Source of the DNA: Thermomicrobiales bacterium
GTDB lineage: Bacteria; Chloroflexota; Chloroflexia; Thermomicrobiales; UBA6265
Length of the DNA stretch: 64,000 nucleotides
NCBI GenBank assembly: GCA_019637585.1
Contig: JAHBVL010000005.1
Coordinates: forward strand, 124,001-188,000
Direction: 5' to 3'
Part shown: positions 34,422 through 43,297 of the stretch, piece by piece
Numbering within the stretch: the first letter of the stretch is position 1
How the letters are laid out: every line of letters starts with the position of its first letter
Made by a program: the position numbers and the translations under genes
Notes under the pieces: model-generated
The model's database searches: none
What the model was told of the DNA's origin: nothing
The model's input: the letters and a program-made list of their open reading frames with translations, nothing else

Positions 34422-37394
34422 TCACTCGTAGCGCAACGCTTCCGCCGGTGCGATGCGCGATGCCTGCCGGGCTGGCAACCAGGTCATCAGCAGCGCGGCG
34501 CCGACAGCCAGCGCGAGAACGACGCTGACCGTGCTCCAGGGAACGGCGAAGTCGATGGCGCCGGTGGTGGCGATCTCTCCGCTGGTCAGGAGATTGCGGG
34601 CCAGCGCCAGCCCGAGGAATGTCCCTGACACGACTCCAAGGCCAACGACGAAGGCCGCTTCCAGCAGGAAGGAAAGCGCGACGTCACCCCGCTGGAATCC
34701 CAGTGCCCGAAGCACGCCGATCTGCTGGCGCCGGTCGATGACATTGCGGGAGGCAATGACGCCGATGGCCGCGACGCCGACCAGCATGCCAAGACCCATG
34801 AATGCCTGAAGAATCAGGAAGAAGCCATTGTTCTCGCGCTGATCGTCTTCCAGCATCTCCCGAATCGACGTGGCCTGCACGCCGAATGGCAGCAACGCCG
34901 ACTCGATCTCCCGGGCGACGTCTCCTGAACGCTCCGGATCTGTCGTCTGGAAATACCAGACCGTGGCCTCGTAGGTGTCGTACATCTGATCGATCGTCTG
35001 CTGGCTGCCGACGATTCGGTCCAGACCAGAGAGTTTTGGATCGATCACGCCGATGACGGTGACCGTGTGCGGCTGGCCGTCGCTGCCCAACAGCTCGATC
35101 TGCGCCGGCTCGAAGGAGGTGACGCCGAGATCGATGTCGATCTGCAGGGTGTCCGCGTCGCTGTCGAAGTCCGATTCTCCTTCGACATACCAGGATGGCA
35201 CGACGACAACGCCTGGTTCGGTCAACAGCGCTTCGATGATGGCTTCATCGCTGTCGTACCCACTCGCCCGATTCGAGAATGACCAGTCGGTCGACTCGAT
35301 AAAGGAAGCGTCCGCTCCCGCCACCGCCGCATCCTGCCAGGACGCATCACCAGCGGGTCGGACGTTCCCCTCGTCGATCGAGGGGATGGAAAGCTCGCCA
35401 ATTGCGGCAATCTCGCCGGGATCGACGCCACTGGCGGTCAGCTCAGCCCCGATGTCGTCTGGAACGTGCCGTTGCTGTGTGCTGCCCCGGATGTCCCAGC
35501 CCGCAGTGGCGGCATCGCTCAGAAACGCGTTGGAGAAGTTGAGGTTGAGCGTGGCGATCGTCACCAGCGAGAAGACGATCAAACTGAACATCGCCACGGT
35601 CATGCCCGTACGGCTGCGGGCCGAACCGGGATAGGCAACAGCTAGCTTGAATGCCGAGAGGCGTGACCGGAAGAGGTTGCCGATTCGGCTCGTGCCGTTC
35701 AGCAACACCTGGTCGTTCTGCATCATCAGGATGGTGGCGCCGACGACGAGAAAGATGCCAGAGACGAAGAACATCTCGAAGTCACCCTCATAGTCGCCGA
35801 AGATTCGGGAGAATTGTTTCTCCGGCATCAACCAGAAAAGGAGCAAGAGCAGACTGGCCAGCGAGTAGACCCTTCGTCCGGAGATCCCGGTCGCGTGGAG
35901 AAGGAGAGCGCCGCTCAGGATGAGAAGACTGACGCCGGTCATGAAGGGCATCGCCGATCCGGATGAAACACCAATACCCGTCATCAGGATGCCAATGAGC
36001 ACCATCAGCACTGGCCGCAGGATGGCTCGCCAGGTGCGCTTGCGAGAGGGGGCGTCGGGAAGATCACGCACCGCGGATACAACGTTCAGGCGGCTGATTC
36101 GCCAGGATGAGCCGACCACGGCGATGAAGGTGATCACCACTCCCAGAGCGTAGGAGGCGATGACGCTGCGGGCCGAGACGTAGGGTTCGACATCGATGAA
36201 ATCGCCAAAAACCCAGCTCAAGCCGAACCCGATTCCCAATGCCGCAGCGACACCGAGCGCTGCCCCGGCGATACCGGCCAGCAGGGAATAGGCAGCGCCT
36301 TCGCTCATGAATTGCTGGATGAGCTGGCGGCGCTGTGCCCCAACCGCTCTGGCCATACCCATTTCCGATCGCCGCTCGGCCGCCAGCATGGTGAAGATCA
36401 GCAGAATCAGCAGGATGCCGGCCGCGATCGAGAAAAGCCCAACGACAAGGAAGAGCCCGGCGAAAATCTGGCCGGACGTCGACGCCTCGTCGAGAATGGC
36501 GTTCTTGATAGGATTGACGGCCAGACCAGAGCCATCCAGCACCGGTTGCAGCGTTTCCCCGACGCCATCAGCAAGATCTGCCGCGTTGCGAGCCCCACCG
36601 GTGGTGGAAACCGCTATCGCACTGATCGTTTCCTGTTTTTCCGTAATCTCCTGCAGATCGGCGAGAGGCATCACCAGACCACTCGACCCGTCGACTTCCG
36701 ATCCGGTCAACAGTGAATCCTCGACGATCGCCGCTACCGTTGCGCCGACGGGCTGGCTGTTGACGTAGATGACGATGGAGTCGCCGCGCGCTGCGTCGAG
36801 CTCTTCGGCCAGGGTTGCGCTTATCGCCACCGAACCCTGCGCAAGCGAGGAGAAGTCGAGGCTGTTGCCGTCGGTCGTCGGGATGCCGCCGAAGGAATCG
36901 ATTCTCGCCGGGTCGAGGCCGATCGCGAGCACCTGTGGTTCACTCAGCCGGGTCGATTCACTGCTGACCGAGACTGGTTCCGCCAAAATGGGCATCACCC
37001 CGTCCACATCCGGGTTGGCAGCGAGCGTCTGATCGACGGTGTGGAGCATCTCGACCGGTACATCGCCATCGAGCAGATTCCAGAATCCGTCTTCTTTTTC
37101 CTCGGGCAGGATCAGCAGATCGACATCTCCGGCGTGGGAATAGGCCGTCGATGTGAATGAGCGGTCGACCGTGTCGCCAACGCCGAGCGCGCTGGTAATG
37201 ATCAATGTACTGAGCATCAGTCCTGCCACGATGAGCAGCGTCTGCGCTTTGCGCCGGGGCAGGTTCCGCACCCCGAGGTTGAACACCACCCGCCGTCGCC
37301 AGGCAATCCAGCCGACGCTGAGCAGGCAAACGGTCAGCAGGGCGACCAGCGCGATGGTCAGCGTAGTCATATCAATGCCAAAGAGTTCGTTCAT
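34422..37394 (-). CDS. FtsX-type ABC exporter permease (large, two FtsX domains)
   Basis: 990 residues. One N-terminal helix (LTIALVALLTVCLLSVGWIA) precedes a large external domain. Two FtsX-like blocks follow, one near residues 330-440 with the LLILLIFTMLAAERRSEMGM motif and one at the C-terminus with RNVIDRRQQIGVLRALGFQR. This is the MacB/LolC/BceB-like layout for exporting or extracting peptides, lipids or antibiotics. The ribosome site AGGAGGAG lies 9 bases before the ATG. It probably pairs with the ATPase upstream and with the adjacent two-component system. Confidence 0.88.
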   Translation of the reverse strand: MNELFGIDMTTLTIALVALLTVCLLSVGWIAWRRRVVFNLGVRNLPRRKAQTLLIVAGLMLSTLIITSALGVGDTVDRSFTSTAYSHAGDVDLLILPEEKEDGFWNLLDGDVPVEMLHTVDQTLAANPDVDGVMPILAEPVSVSSESTRLSEPQVLAIGLDPARIDSFGGIPTTDGNSLDFSSLAQGSVAISATLAEELDAARGDSIVIYVNSQPVGATVAAIVEDSLLTGSEVDGSSGLVMPLADLQEITEKQETISAIAVSTTGGARNAADLADGVGETLQPVLDGSGLAVNPIKNAILDEASTSGQIFAGLFLVVGLFSIAAGILLILLIFTMLAAERRSEMGMARAVGAQRRQLIQQFMSEGAAYSLLAGIAGAALGVAAALGIGFGLSWVFGDFIDVEPYVSARSVIASYALGVVITFIAVVGSSWRISRLNVVSAVRDLPDAPSRKRTWRAILRPVLMVLIGILMTGIGVSSGSAMPFMTGVSLLILSGALLLHATGISGRRVYSLASLLLLLFWLMPEKQFSRIFGDYEGDFEMFFVSGIFLVVGATILMMQNDQVLLNGTSRIGNLFRSRLSAFKLAVAYPGSARSRTGMTVAMFSLIVFSLVTIATLNLNFSNAFLSDAATAGWDIRGSTQQRHVPDDIGAELTASGVDPGEIAAIGELSIPSIDEGNVRPAGDASWQDAAVAGADASFIESTDWSFSNRASGYDSDEAIIEALLTEPGVVVVPSWYVEGESDFDSDADTLQIDIDLGVTSFEPAQIELLGSDGQPHTVTVIGVIDPKLSGLDRIVGSQQTIDQMYDTYEATVWYFQTTDPERSGDVAREIESALLPFGVQATSIREMLEDDQRENNGFFLILQAFMGLGMLVGVAAIGVIASRNVIDRRQQIGVLRALGFQRGDVALSFLLEAAFVVGLGVVSGTFLGLALARNLLTSGEIATTGAIDFAVPWSTVSVVLALAVGAALLMTWLPARQASRIAPAEALRYE

Positions 37395-37694
37395 CTCTTA
37401 TTTCTCCTCCTGGGAGAGCCGTATTCGTACCGGCGATCTTTCGTGGTCGCCCTTCACCCGTAGCGGCGATCCCTTGTGGTCGGTCCTGAGCGAAGTCGAA
37501 CGATGGCCCGAAGGGCCATAACCGCCTCGCCACCGGCCATTTCCATCAACGACCGCCGCCTTGTGACGGCAGTTGTGGCTCCATTCCGCGCCTCCGGCGC
37601 TCCACTCCGCCACCGGCGGGGACAAGCCGCCGCCGCTACGAGGGTCGGGCGGGAACGAGCGTGCGAAACGACGGCTGCACTACCGCTCACTCGC
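37395..37694. other. 300-base gap between exporter ATPase and permease, with repeat remnants
   Basis: No gene. The segment holds a GTAGCGGCGATC fragment (37460-37471) and CCTGAGCGAAGTCGAA (about 37485-37500), the latter similar to the repeat inserted in mnmE. A GATGGCCCGAAGGGCCAT hairpin (37502-37519) follows. The gap separates two genes whose products should act together. Confidence 0.5.
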
Positions 37695-38480
37695 CTAGAC
37701 AGCGAGTGCTTCGCGTGGCTGCGACAAGCGCATCTCCGCAAGCGGAATAGATGCGATGCGTTCGGTGGGCGGGACGATCTGGCCGTCGAGCATGGTCACG
37801 ATCCGGTCGCAGCGGTTTCCGACCGATGCGTCGTGGGTCACCACGACCAGGGTGAGCCCGGATTGCTGGTTGAGCGCTCGAAGAAGCTCGACGATTTCGT
37901 CGGCTGTGTGCGAATCGAGGGCGCCGGTTGGCTCGTCGGCCCAGACGATGGCCGGATCGTTCACCAGCGAACGAGCGATCGTCACCCGCTGCCTCTGACC
38001 GCCCGACAGCTCCGCCGGTCGGTGCCCCGCCCATTGCCCCAATCCGACCTGCTCCAGCGCCGCATAACCACGCGCTCGCGCATCCTTCGGACTGACGCCG
38101 GACAAGAGGAGCGGCAGCTCGACATTTTCCACCGCGGAGAGAACCGGCAGCAGGTTGAAGACCTGAAACACAAACCCCATACGCTGGGCGCGGTAGGTGG
38201 TTCGCTGTTTGTCCGACATCGTCGACAGATCCTTACCATCCAGCCAGATGCGACCCGTGTCGATATCGTCAAGCCCCGAAAGACAGTTCAGCAGCGTGGT
38301 CTTGCCGCAGCCGGACGGTCCCATGACGGCCACCATCTCGCCGGGCGCCACCGAGAAATCGACCGATCGGAGCGCAGTCAGCCGGTCGGTGCCGGTGTCA
38401 TATGTCTTGACCACCGATGAGGCGTGAATGATCGATCCAGACGGCGGTCCACCAGTTTCCTTATTACGTCGAAAGAACAT
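37695..38480 (-). CDS. MacB/LolD-type ABC exporter ATP-binding protein
   Basis: 261 residues. Walker [10 protein letters not shown], signature LSGGQRQR, Walker [14 protein letters not shown] and H-loop [11 protein letters not shown] are intact. The ADEPTGALD sequence is typical of exporters that partner FtsX-type permeases. The start ATG has GGGGAG upstream. It is divergent from the response-regulator gene across 214 bases that contain direct repeats and a consensus -35. Confidence 0.93.
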   Translation of the reverse strand: MFFRRNKETGGPPSGSIIHASSVVKTYDTGTDRLTALRSVDFSVAPGEMVAVMGPSGCGKTTLLNCLSGLDDIDTGRIWLDGKDLSTMSDKQRTTYRAQRMGFVFQVFNLLPVLSAVENVELPLLLSGVSPKDARARGYAALEQVGLGQWAGHRPAELSGGQRQRVTIARSLVNDPAIVWADEPTGALDSHTADEIVELLRALNQQSGLTLVVVTHDASVGNRCDRIVTMLDGQIVPPTERIASIPLAEMRLSQPREALAV

Positions 38481-38545
38481 CGTTGCTCCCCTGAGTCATC
38501 GTCTGCTGGTCGCGTCGACCAACACATTCGATGCTAGGGAGCGCA

Positions 38546-38586
38546 TGTCAACGGACTATCGTCGGAATCCTCAACGAATGCTCAAC
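38546..38586 (-). promoter_or_regulatory. Candidate OmpR-type operator and -35 box in the exporter promoter
   Basis: Three TCAAC direct repeats begin at 38548, 38571 and 38582, spaced 23 and 11 bases, that is whole helical turns. On the minus strand they read GTTGAG, GTTGAG and GTTGAC. The last overlaps a perfect -35 TTGACA (38551-38546), with no good -10 at 16-18 bases. Direct repeats on one face just upstream of a weak promoter are typical of OmpR/PhoB activation, so the adjacent response regulator is the obvious candidate. Confidence 0.5.
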
Positions 38587-38694
38587 AGTGCGTAGCGGGT
38601 TCATGCGACCGCCTGATTTCGGCCGCATCGGGCTGGAGTGGGGGGTAATAATGGGAAAGATGAACGAGCGAGGCAGAACCAGTCAGGGAGATCA

Positions 38695-39393
38695 ATGAGC
38701 GCACACCCGGCCACTATTCTGGTTATCGACGATGAAGAAGATATCCGTTCCCTGATGCGGGACTTTCTGGAAGCCGACGGCTACACGGTGATGACCGCCC
38801 AGGATGGTCAGAATGGACTGGCGATCCTGCCGTCGAAGCCAATCGACTGCGTGCTTCTGGACGTGATGATGCCCGGTTTGAGCGGATTCGATGTTCTCCG
38901 TAAGATTCGGGAGTTCAGTGAGGTTCCCGTTCTCTTTCTCAGTGCCCGGCATGAAGATGCCAACAAGATTCGGGGTCTTGGCCTGGGGGCCGATGACTAC
39001 ATCGTCAAGACGGCAACCCCCGCCGAGGTCGTGGCCCGCGTTCGAGCGGTGCTCCGCCGGGCGCGGCGGTCCGAGCCGGCCGCGCCGGAAGCGCTCGACT
39101 ACGGGCGTTTGAAAATCGATGCGGCAGCGAGGGAGGTGCTGGTCAACGGACAACCAGTGCAACTGACTGCCCGCGAATTCGATCTGCTGCTTCTGCTGGC
39201 CGAGCACCCTCGGCAGGTATTCAGTCGCGATCAGCTTTTCGACCGGCTGTGGGGAGCATATGGCGACCGGCACACGGTGACCGTTCACATCGCTCGTCTC
39301 AGAGAGAAGCTGGAGGAAGATCCGGCCAAACCAACACTCATCGTGACGGTCTGGGGCGTGGGCTACCGCTTCGAAGGAGAGCGAGGTTCGTGA
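38695..39393 (+). CDS. OmpR family response regulator
   Basis: 232 residues. The receiver domain has the acidic pair D12-D13, phospho-acceptor D56 in VLLDVMMPG, and the Lys in DDYIVKTA. The winged-helix output domain ends VTVHIARLREKL and VWGVGYRFE, standard for this family. ATG 38695 has AGGGAG 5 bases upstream. Its stop overlaps the kinase start as GTGA, so they are co-translated. Probable activator of the facing ABC exporter. Confidence 0.95.
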   Translation: MSAHPATILVIDDEEDIRSLMRDFLEADGYTVMTAQDGQNGLAILPSKPIDCVLLDVMMPGLSGFDVLRKIREFSEVPVLFLSARHEDANKIRGLGLGADDYIVKTATPAEVVARVRAVLRRARRSEPAAPEALDYGRLKIDAAAREVLVNGQPVQLTAREFDLLLLLAEHPRQVFSRDQLFDRLWGAYGDRHTVTVHIARLREKLEEDPAKPTLIVTVWGVGYRFEGERGS

Positions 39394-40934
39394 GCTCTCC
39401 TGTCGATCCGCTTCAGCTTCCTCCGCCATCGAAATGGCGGTATCTGTGGAAGCCTGTCGCCTGGATGGGCCGGTTCACGTGGTGGCTTTGCGTTCTCTGC
39501 TGGCGGATTGGCGTCTACAGCGCACAGGCGGCCTTGCGGGTGCTGCCGATCACCGAATGGGGCTGGTGGAAGCGAAATGTGTCGCGGCTGGGGTTGCGGT
39601 CAATGCCGCTGCGCCGCTGGCTGGTGCTCAGCCTGGCGTCGCTGTTCATCCTGCCCATTCTGGCCGGATCCATCACTGCGGTCATTCTGAATCTCGGCGA
39701 CGATCCAGAGAAACCGAGTGCTGAACTCATCCTCGGCGCGTCGCTCGACCAATGGAACGATCCGGCTTGGCGAGCGGAAACGGCAGACGAGCTGGAAGAA
39801 CGCGGCGTCGATTTCGTCCTCTACGAGGACGGCACTGAGATCTACCGGACGAGCGAGGATCCCCTGGAAGGAAGAGATTTCCCCGGCGGTATGCATCAGG
39901 TCGATTTCAACGACGACCAGATGGCGCTGATTTATGGAGGAGGCTGGGGGCCGTTCAGTGAGGAAGACGATGACTGGCCGGTTCCGGTTGTCGCGATCGG
40001 AACGCTCATCGCCACCTTCATTGGCATGGGCATCTTCTTCGGCAGAACGGTCGTCATGCCACTGGCAAGAGCGAGCGCCGCCGCGGAGGATATCGCTGGC
40101 GGCGACCTCAGCATCGCGCTTCCCGGTTCCCGGGTACGCGAAGTGGCGGAGTTGAACGCCGCAGTGGTGGGGATGGCCAGCGCGCTGTCCGAATCGCTCG
40201 CCCATGAGGCGAAGCTCGAGCAGGAACGGCGATTTCTGGTGGGAGCGGTGGCGCACGATCTGCGCACACCTCTTTTCGCCTTGCGAGGCTCGCTGGAAGC
40301 GATCAGCACCGGTGTGGCGGATACCGAGGAGAAGCGGCTGCGCTACCTGGCCACCGCCCAGGAAAAAGCCAACATGCTGGACCGGCTCGTTTCCGACCTC
40401 TTCGACCTGACGCGTCTCGAGTTCCTGGAAATGGAGCCGGTGCGAGAGTCGGTCGACCTGGCAGCGCTGGTTTCCAGCAGTGTCGCGGCCTTCCGACCGG
40501 CGGCGGATCAGAAAGGCATCAGGCTGGTGACAGACGATGCCACCGCCACCCACCGCATCGCCATCGACGCGCATCTTGTGACGAGAGCCGTCGACAATCT
40601 GATCGACAACGCGATCCGCTTCACCCCACAGGAAGGAACCGTCACGATCACCTGCTCGACTTCGGAGGATGGGGCAGAAATCGCCATTGCCGACTCCGGA
40701 CCAGGTATCCCTGAAGAGGAAATCGCGCAGATCTTCGAACCACTCTACCGGGGCGAAGGATCGCGCAACCGCCAAACGGGTGGCGCCGGGCTCGGACTGA
40801 CCATCGCCCGGCGGGTCTTCGTCGCCCACGGTGGGGATCTGGTTGTGCGCAACCGGGAGTCGGGAGGGGCGTCGTTCGTCGCCACCATTCCGGCGGGGGA
40901 TCGGGCTCCAGCAGGATCGCCAAAGCCTGGTTGA
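39390..40934 (+). CDS. Membrane-bound sensor histidine kinase with HAMP
   Basis: 514 residues from GTG 39390. There is an N-terminal hydrophobic region near residues 15-45, a helix LVLSLASLFILPILAGSI near 75-95, an external domain of roughly 90 residues, and a second helix VPVVAIGTLIATFIGMGIF. HAMP follows (VVMPLARASAAAEDIAGGDL). The dimerisation/phosphorylation site is H289 in VAHDLRTPL. The ATPase has DNLIDNAIRFT, DSGPGIPEEE and GGAGLGLTIA. It phosphorylates the response regulator encoded with it. The stimulus is unknown. Confidence 0.93.
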   Translation: MSSPVDPLQLPPPSKWRYLWKPVAWMGRFTWWLCVLCWRIGVYSAQAALRVLPITEWGWWKRNVSRLGLRSMPLRRWLVLSLASLFILPILAGSITAVILNLGDDPEKPSAELILGASLDQWNDPAWRAETADELEERGVDFVLYEDGTEIYRTSEDPLEGRDFPGGMHQVDFNDDQMALIYGGGWGPFSEEDDDWPVPVVAIGTLIATFIGMGIFFGRTVVMPLARASAAAEDIAGGDLSIALPGSRVREVAELNAAVVGMASALSESLAHEAKLEQERRFLVGAVAHDLRTPLFALRGSLEAISTGVADTEEKRLRYLATAQEKANMLDRLVSDLFDLTRLEFLEMEPVRESVDLAALVSSSVAAFRPAADQKGIRLVTDDATATHRIAIDAHLVTRAVDNLIDNAIRFTPQEGTVTITCSTSEDGAEIAIADSGPGIPEEEIAQIFEPLYRGEGSRNRQTGGAGLGLTIARRVFVAHGGDLVVRNRESGGASFVATIPAGDRAPAGSPKPG

Positions 40935-41024
40935 GCATGCTCAGGGAAAGCGCTGCCTGTCGTTCGGACACACTCCCTGCTATCTTGTTGACCGACTATT
41001 GGCCATACGTGATCGATCGAGACG

Positions 41025-41846
41025 TTGAGCGACCAACCAACCCCCGACAAACTTTCCCCGGAATCGCCGGCCGCGGGTGAAGCGTACGAACCGCTCACTG
41101 GCCGGTGGAGCCGGTTGATCGCTCCGGCGTTTGTCGAGTGGCTCGATGTTCCCGGTGGAGGACGATGGCTCGATGTCGGGTGCGGCACTGGCGCATTGAT
41201 CCAGGCGATTCTGGAAACACAGCGGCCGGAGGAGATCATCGGGGTCGATCCGAACTCATCGTTCATCGCCTACGCCCGCCGGCAGATTCACGATGCACGC
41301 GTCCGCTACGAAGTCGGCGACGCTCGCGACCTGCCGGTGCCATCGAAGCAGTTTCATGCCGTCGTCGCGGGTCTGGTGCTCAACCATATCGAGCCAGCTG
41401 GACAGGTCCGGGCACTCACCGAAATGAAACGCACCGCTCGTCAGGGTGGCGTGGTTGGCGCCTATGTCTGGGACTACGCCGCCGGCCTGATGCCGCGCGT
41501 CAGGTTCTGGGAAGCCGCGACCGCGCTCGATCCCGGGGCATCCGCATTCGATGAGCGACCGCGTTATCCCATCTGCGCGCCCGACCGCCTGGCGGAGCTC
41601 GCCCGCCGCGCCGGTTTGCAGGCCATCGAAACGCGGTACTTCGAGATCGAAGCGCGGTTCGACTCGTTCGCTGACTACTGGAACCCATTTCTTGCAGGCG
41701 CTGGGGCGGCCAGTCACTATCTGATGAGTCTGCCCGCTGCGCGACAGTCGAGCCTCCGTTCACATCTGGAGGCGACGCTGGATGCGAATCCAGATGGCTC
41801 CATTGTGCTGCCCATGAGGGTTGTGGCAGTCCAAGGGGTCGCATAA
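41025..41846 (+). CDS. Class I SAM-dependent methyltransferase
   Basis: 273 residues. The SAM-binding motif I reads WLDVGCGTGALIQAI, followed by IIGVDPNSSFIAYARR (motif II), GDARDLPVPSKQFHAVVAG (motif III) and a post-motif VVGAYVWDYA. It resembles UbiE/Methyltransf_11-like small-molecule methyltransferases. The start is a TTG with a weak ribosome site. The substrate is unknown. Confidence 0.85.
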   Translation: MSDQPTPDKLSPESPAAGEAYEPLTGRWSRLIAPAFVEWLDVPGGGRWLDVGCGTGALIQAILETQRPEEIIGVDPNSSFIAYARRQIHDARVRYEVGDARDLPVPSKQFHAVVAGLVLNHIEPAGQVRALTEMKRTARQGGVVGAYVWDYAAGLMPRVRFWEAATALDPGASAFDERPRYPICAPDRLAELARRAGLQAIETRYFEIEARFDSFADYWNPFLAGAGAASHYLMSLPAARQSSLRSHLEATLDANPDGSIVLPMRVVAVQGVA

Positions 41847-41989
41847 ATGCGTACGTTCGCACTATTTTCAGTGTATGCTTGGCGCTGAGTCACTGATTCT
41901 GCCATCTCGTCAAATCTTGCCGGATGACAGCCCGTGTTGGTAGGATCACCAGTCGTGAAACTGCTGTCTCACCCCCTTGTGGAACGCGG

Positions 41990-43138
41990 ATGAACTGGTC
42001 CTCGCACCGGAAGAGAAAAGTGCCCGCGCTGAATGCCATTGCGGCGGCGATGGCATTGGTGTTCGTGGCGATCGTGGTTTCCGGATGCGCCAATTCCAGC
42101 AAACCGATCGTCTCTGCACCGATTTCCGCGCCGACCGAAACGTTGCCGGACTCGCCACCCGGAAGTCTCATCCAGCTCACACCGATCAACCACGAGCAGA
42201 TGCAGAATCCGGCCGTCCAGGTGACGCCGATCATCACACCGATTCCCACGATCACGCCGACGCCTGATCCGATTTCCGCCATTCCGCAGACGATGGAGCA
42301 GGAAGCGACGCGCAACCTGCTCAATGACGAAGGCGGCGTCTACGGTTTCGTCGTGCTCGACGACGCTGGGCGCCTGGTGGCCTCCTACAACAGCTTCACG
42401 CCGTTCGTCACCGCCAGCACCTACAAGCTGATCCTGATGGCCGATATCTACCGGCGAATCGAGAATGGCGAATATGGACAATGGGAACAGATCTATCTCG
42501 ACCCGGAAAAGTTTGATCCGGGTGGCGGGGACAACTACTACAACTGGGAGTCGGCCGGCACGTATACGACGCTGCAGGACTTGCTTTACGCTGTCGGGGC
42601 ATGGTCGAGCAATGTCGCGGCGCATCATCTGCTCACACTGACCACGCCGGAGGACCTGAACGCCACGGCCAAATCGATCGGGATGTTGCGCACCTGCATT
42701 CTGTGCGATCCCTACTCGCTGCCCTTCTGGCCACCGGCTCCGGGTATCGATTCCTCCTGGGAGGATATGAACCTGGCGCTCGACTACATCGCCGTGGAAG
42801 CGGAACTCGGTCCGGTCAATCTGACCACGCCCTACGACATGGCCGTCTATCAGCTCGGCGTGCTGCATGACACGGTCATCTCGCCCTGGGTCAGCCAGCA
42901 GATTTTCGAGGTGCTCTCCCAGCAGGCGATCCGCGACCGGCTGAATGTCTACAACCAGGGCATCACCGTGATGAGCAAACCGGGGAACCTGGCCGGCGTC
43001 GTCAACGACACCGCGTTGCTCTTCCTGCCGGGAGGCGCCCGTGCCGTGGCGGCCCTCAGCATCAACGTCCCCGATGATGAGCGGGCCACCAAGATTATCC
43101 AGCTTCTCGGCCTGATCGCCAGCGGCACCTCCCCGTAG
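41990..43138 (+). CDS. Serine hydrolase lipoprotein, class A beta-lactamase / DD-peptidase-like
   Basis: 382 residues. The signal peptide ends in a lipobox, VSGCANSS, so the protein is tethered outside the membrane. A Pro/Thr-rich linker leads to the catalytic domain. The catalytic S143-T-Y-K146 lies in the SxxK motif, WSSN fits the SxN motif and SKPG stands in place of KTG. The missing canonical KTG argues for a peptidase-like or altered activity rather than a true beta-lactamase. ATG 41990 (GGAA upstream) was chosen so that the signal peptide begins properly. Confidence 0.75.
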   Translation: MNWSSHRKRKVPALNAIAAAMALVFVAIVVSGCANSSKPIVSAPISAPTETLPDSPPGSLIQLTPINHEQMQNPAVQVTPIITPIPTITPTPDPISAIPQTMEQEATRNLLNDEGGVYGFVVLDDAGRLVASYNSFTPFVTASTYKLILMADIYRRIENGEYGQWEQIYLDPEKFDPGGGDNYYNWESAGTYTTLQDLLYAVGAWSSNVAAHHLLTLTTPEDLNATAKSIGMLRTCILCDPYSLPFWPPAPGIDSSWEDMNLALDYIAVEAELGPVNLTTPYDMAVYQLGVLHDTVISPWVSQQIFEVLSQQAIRDRLNVYNQGITVMSKPGNLAGVVNDTALLFLPGGARAVAALSINVPDDERATKIIQLLGLIASGTSP

Positions 43139-43190
43139 GACGAGGCGGATAGGCGAAAAGGCGGAGAGGCGGAAGGGCACGGAACACCGG

Positions 43191-43213
43191 GTAGGGGCGC
43201 ACGGCGTGCGCCC
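43191..43213. repeat. Single GTAG-headed palindrome (REP-like)
   Basis: GTAG is followed by GGGCGCACG (43195-43203), one G, and CGTGCGCCC (43205-43213), a perfect 9-base palindrome. It lies between two convergent genes. A C/T-rich segment of the CCGCCTCTCCGCC type, on the opposite strand, lies just before it (43143-43175). Confidence 0.6.
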
Positions 43214-43297
43214 TTCTCAACGACGGAGACGGAAAAGGCGGAAAGCCTCCCAAACAGAGACTTCCCGCCCCCCAGCCATCGGACTCCGGACAAATCG

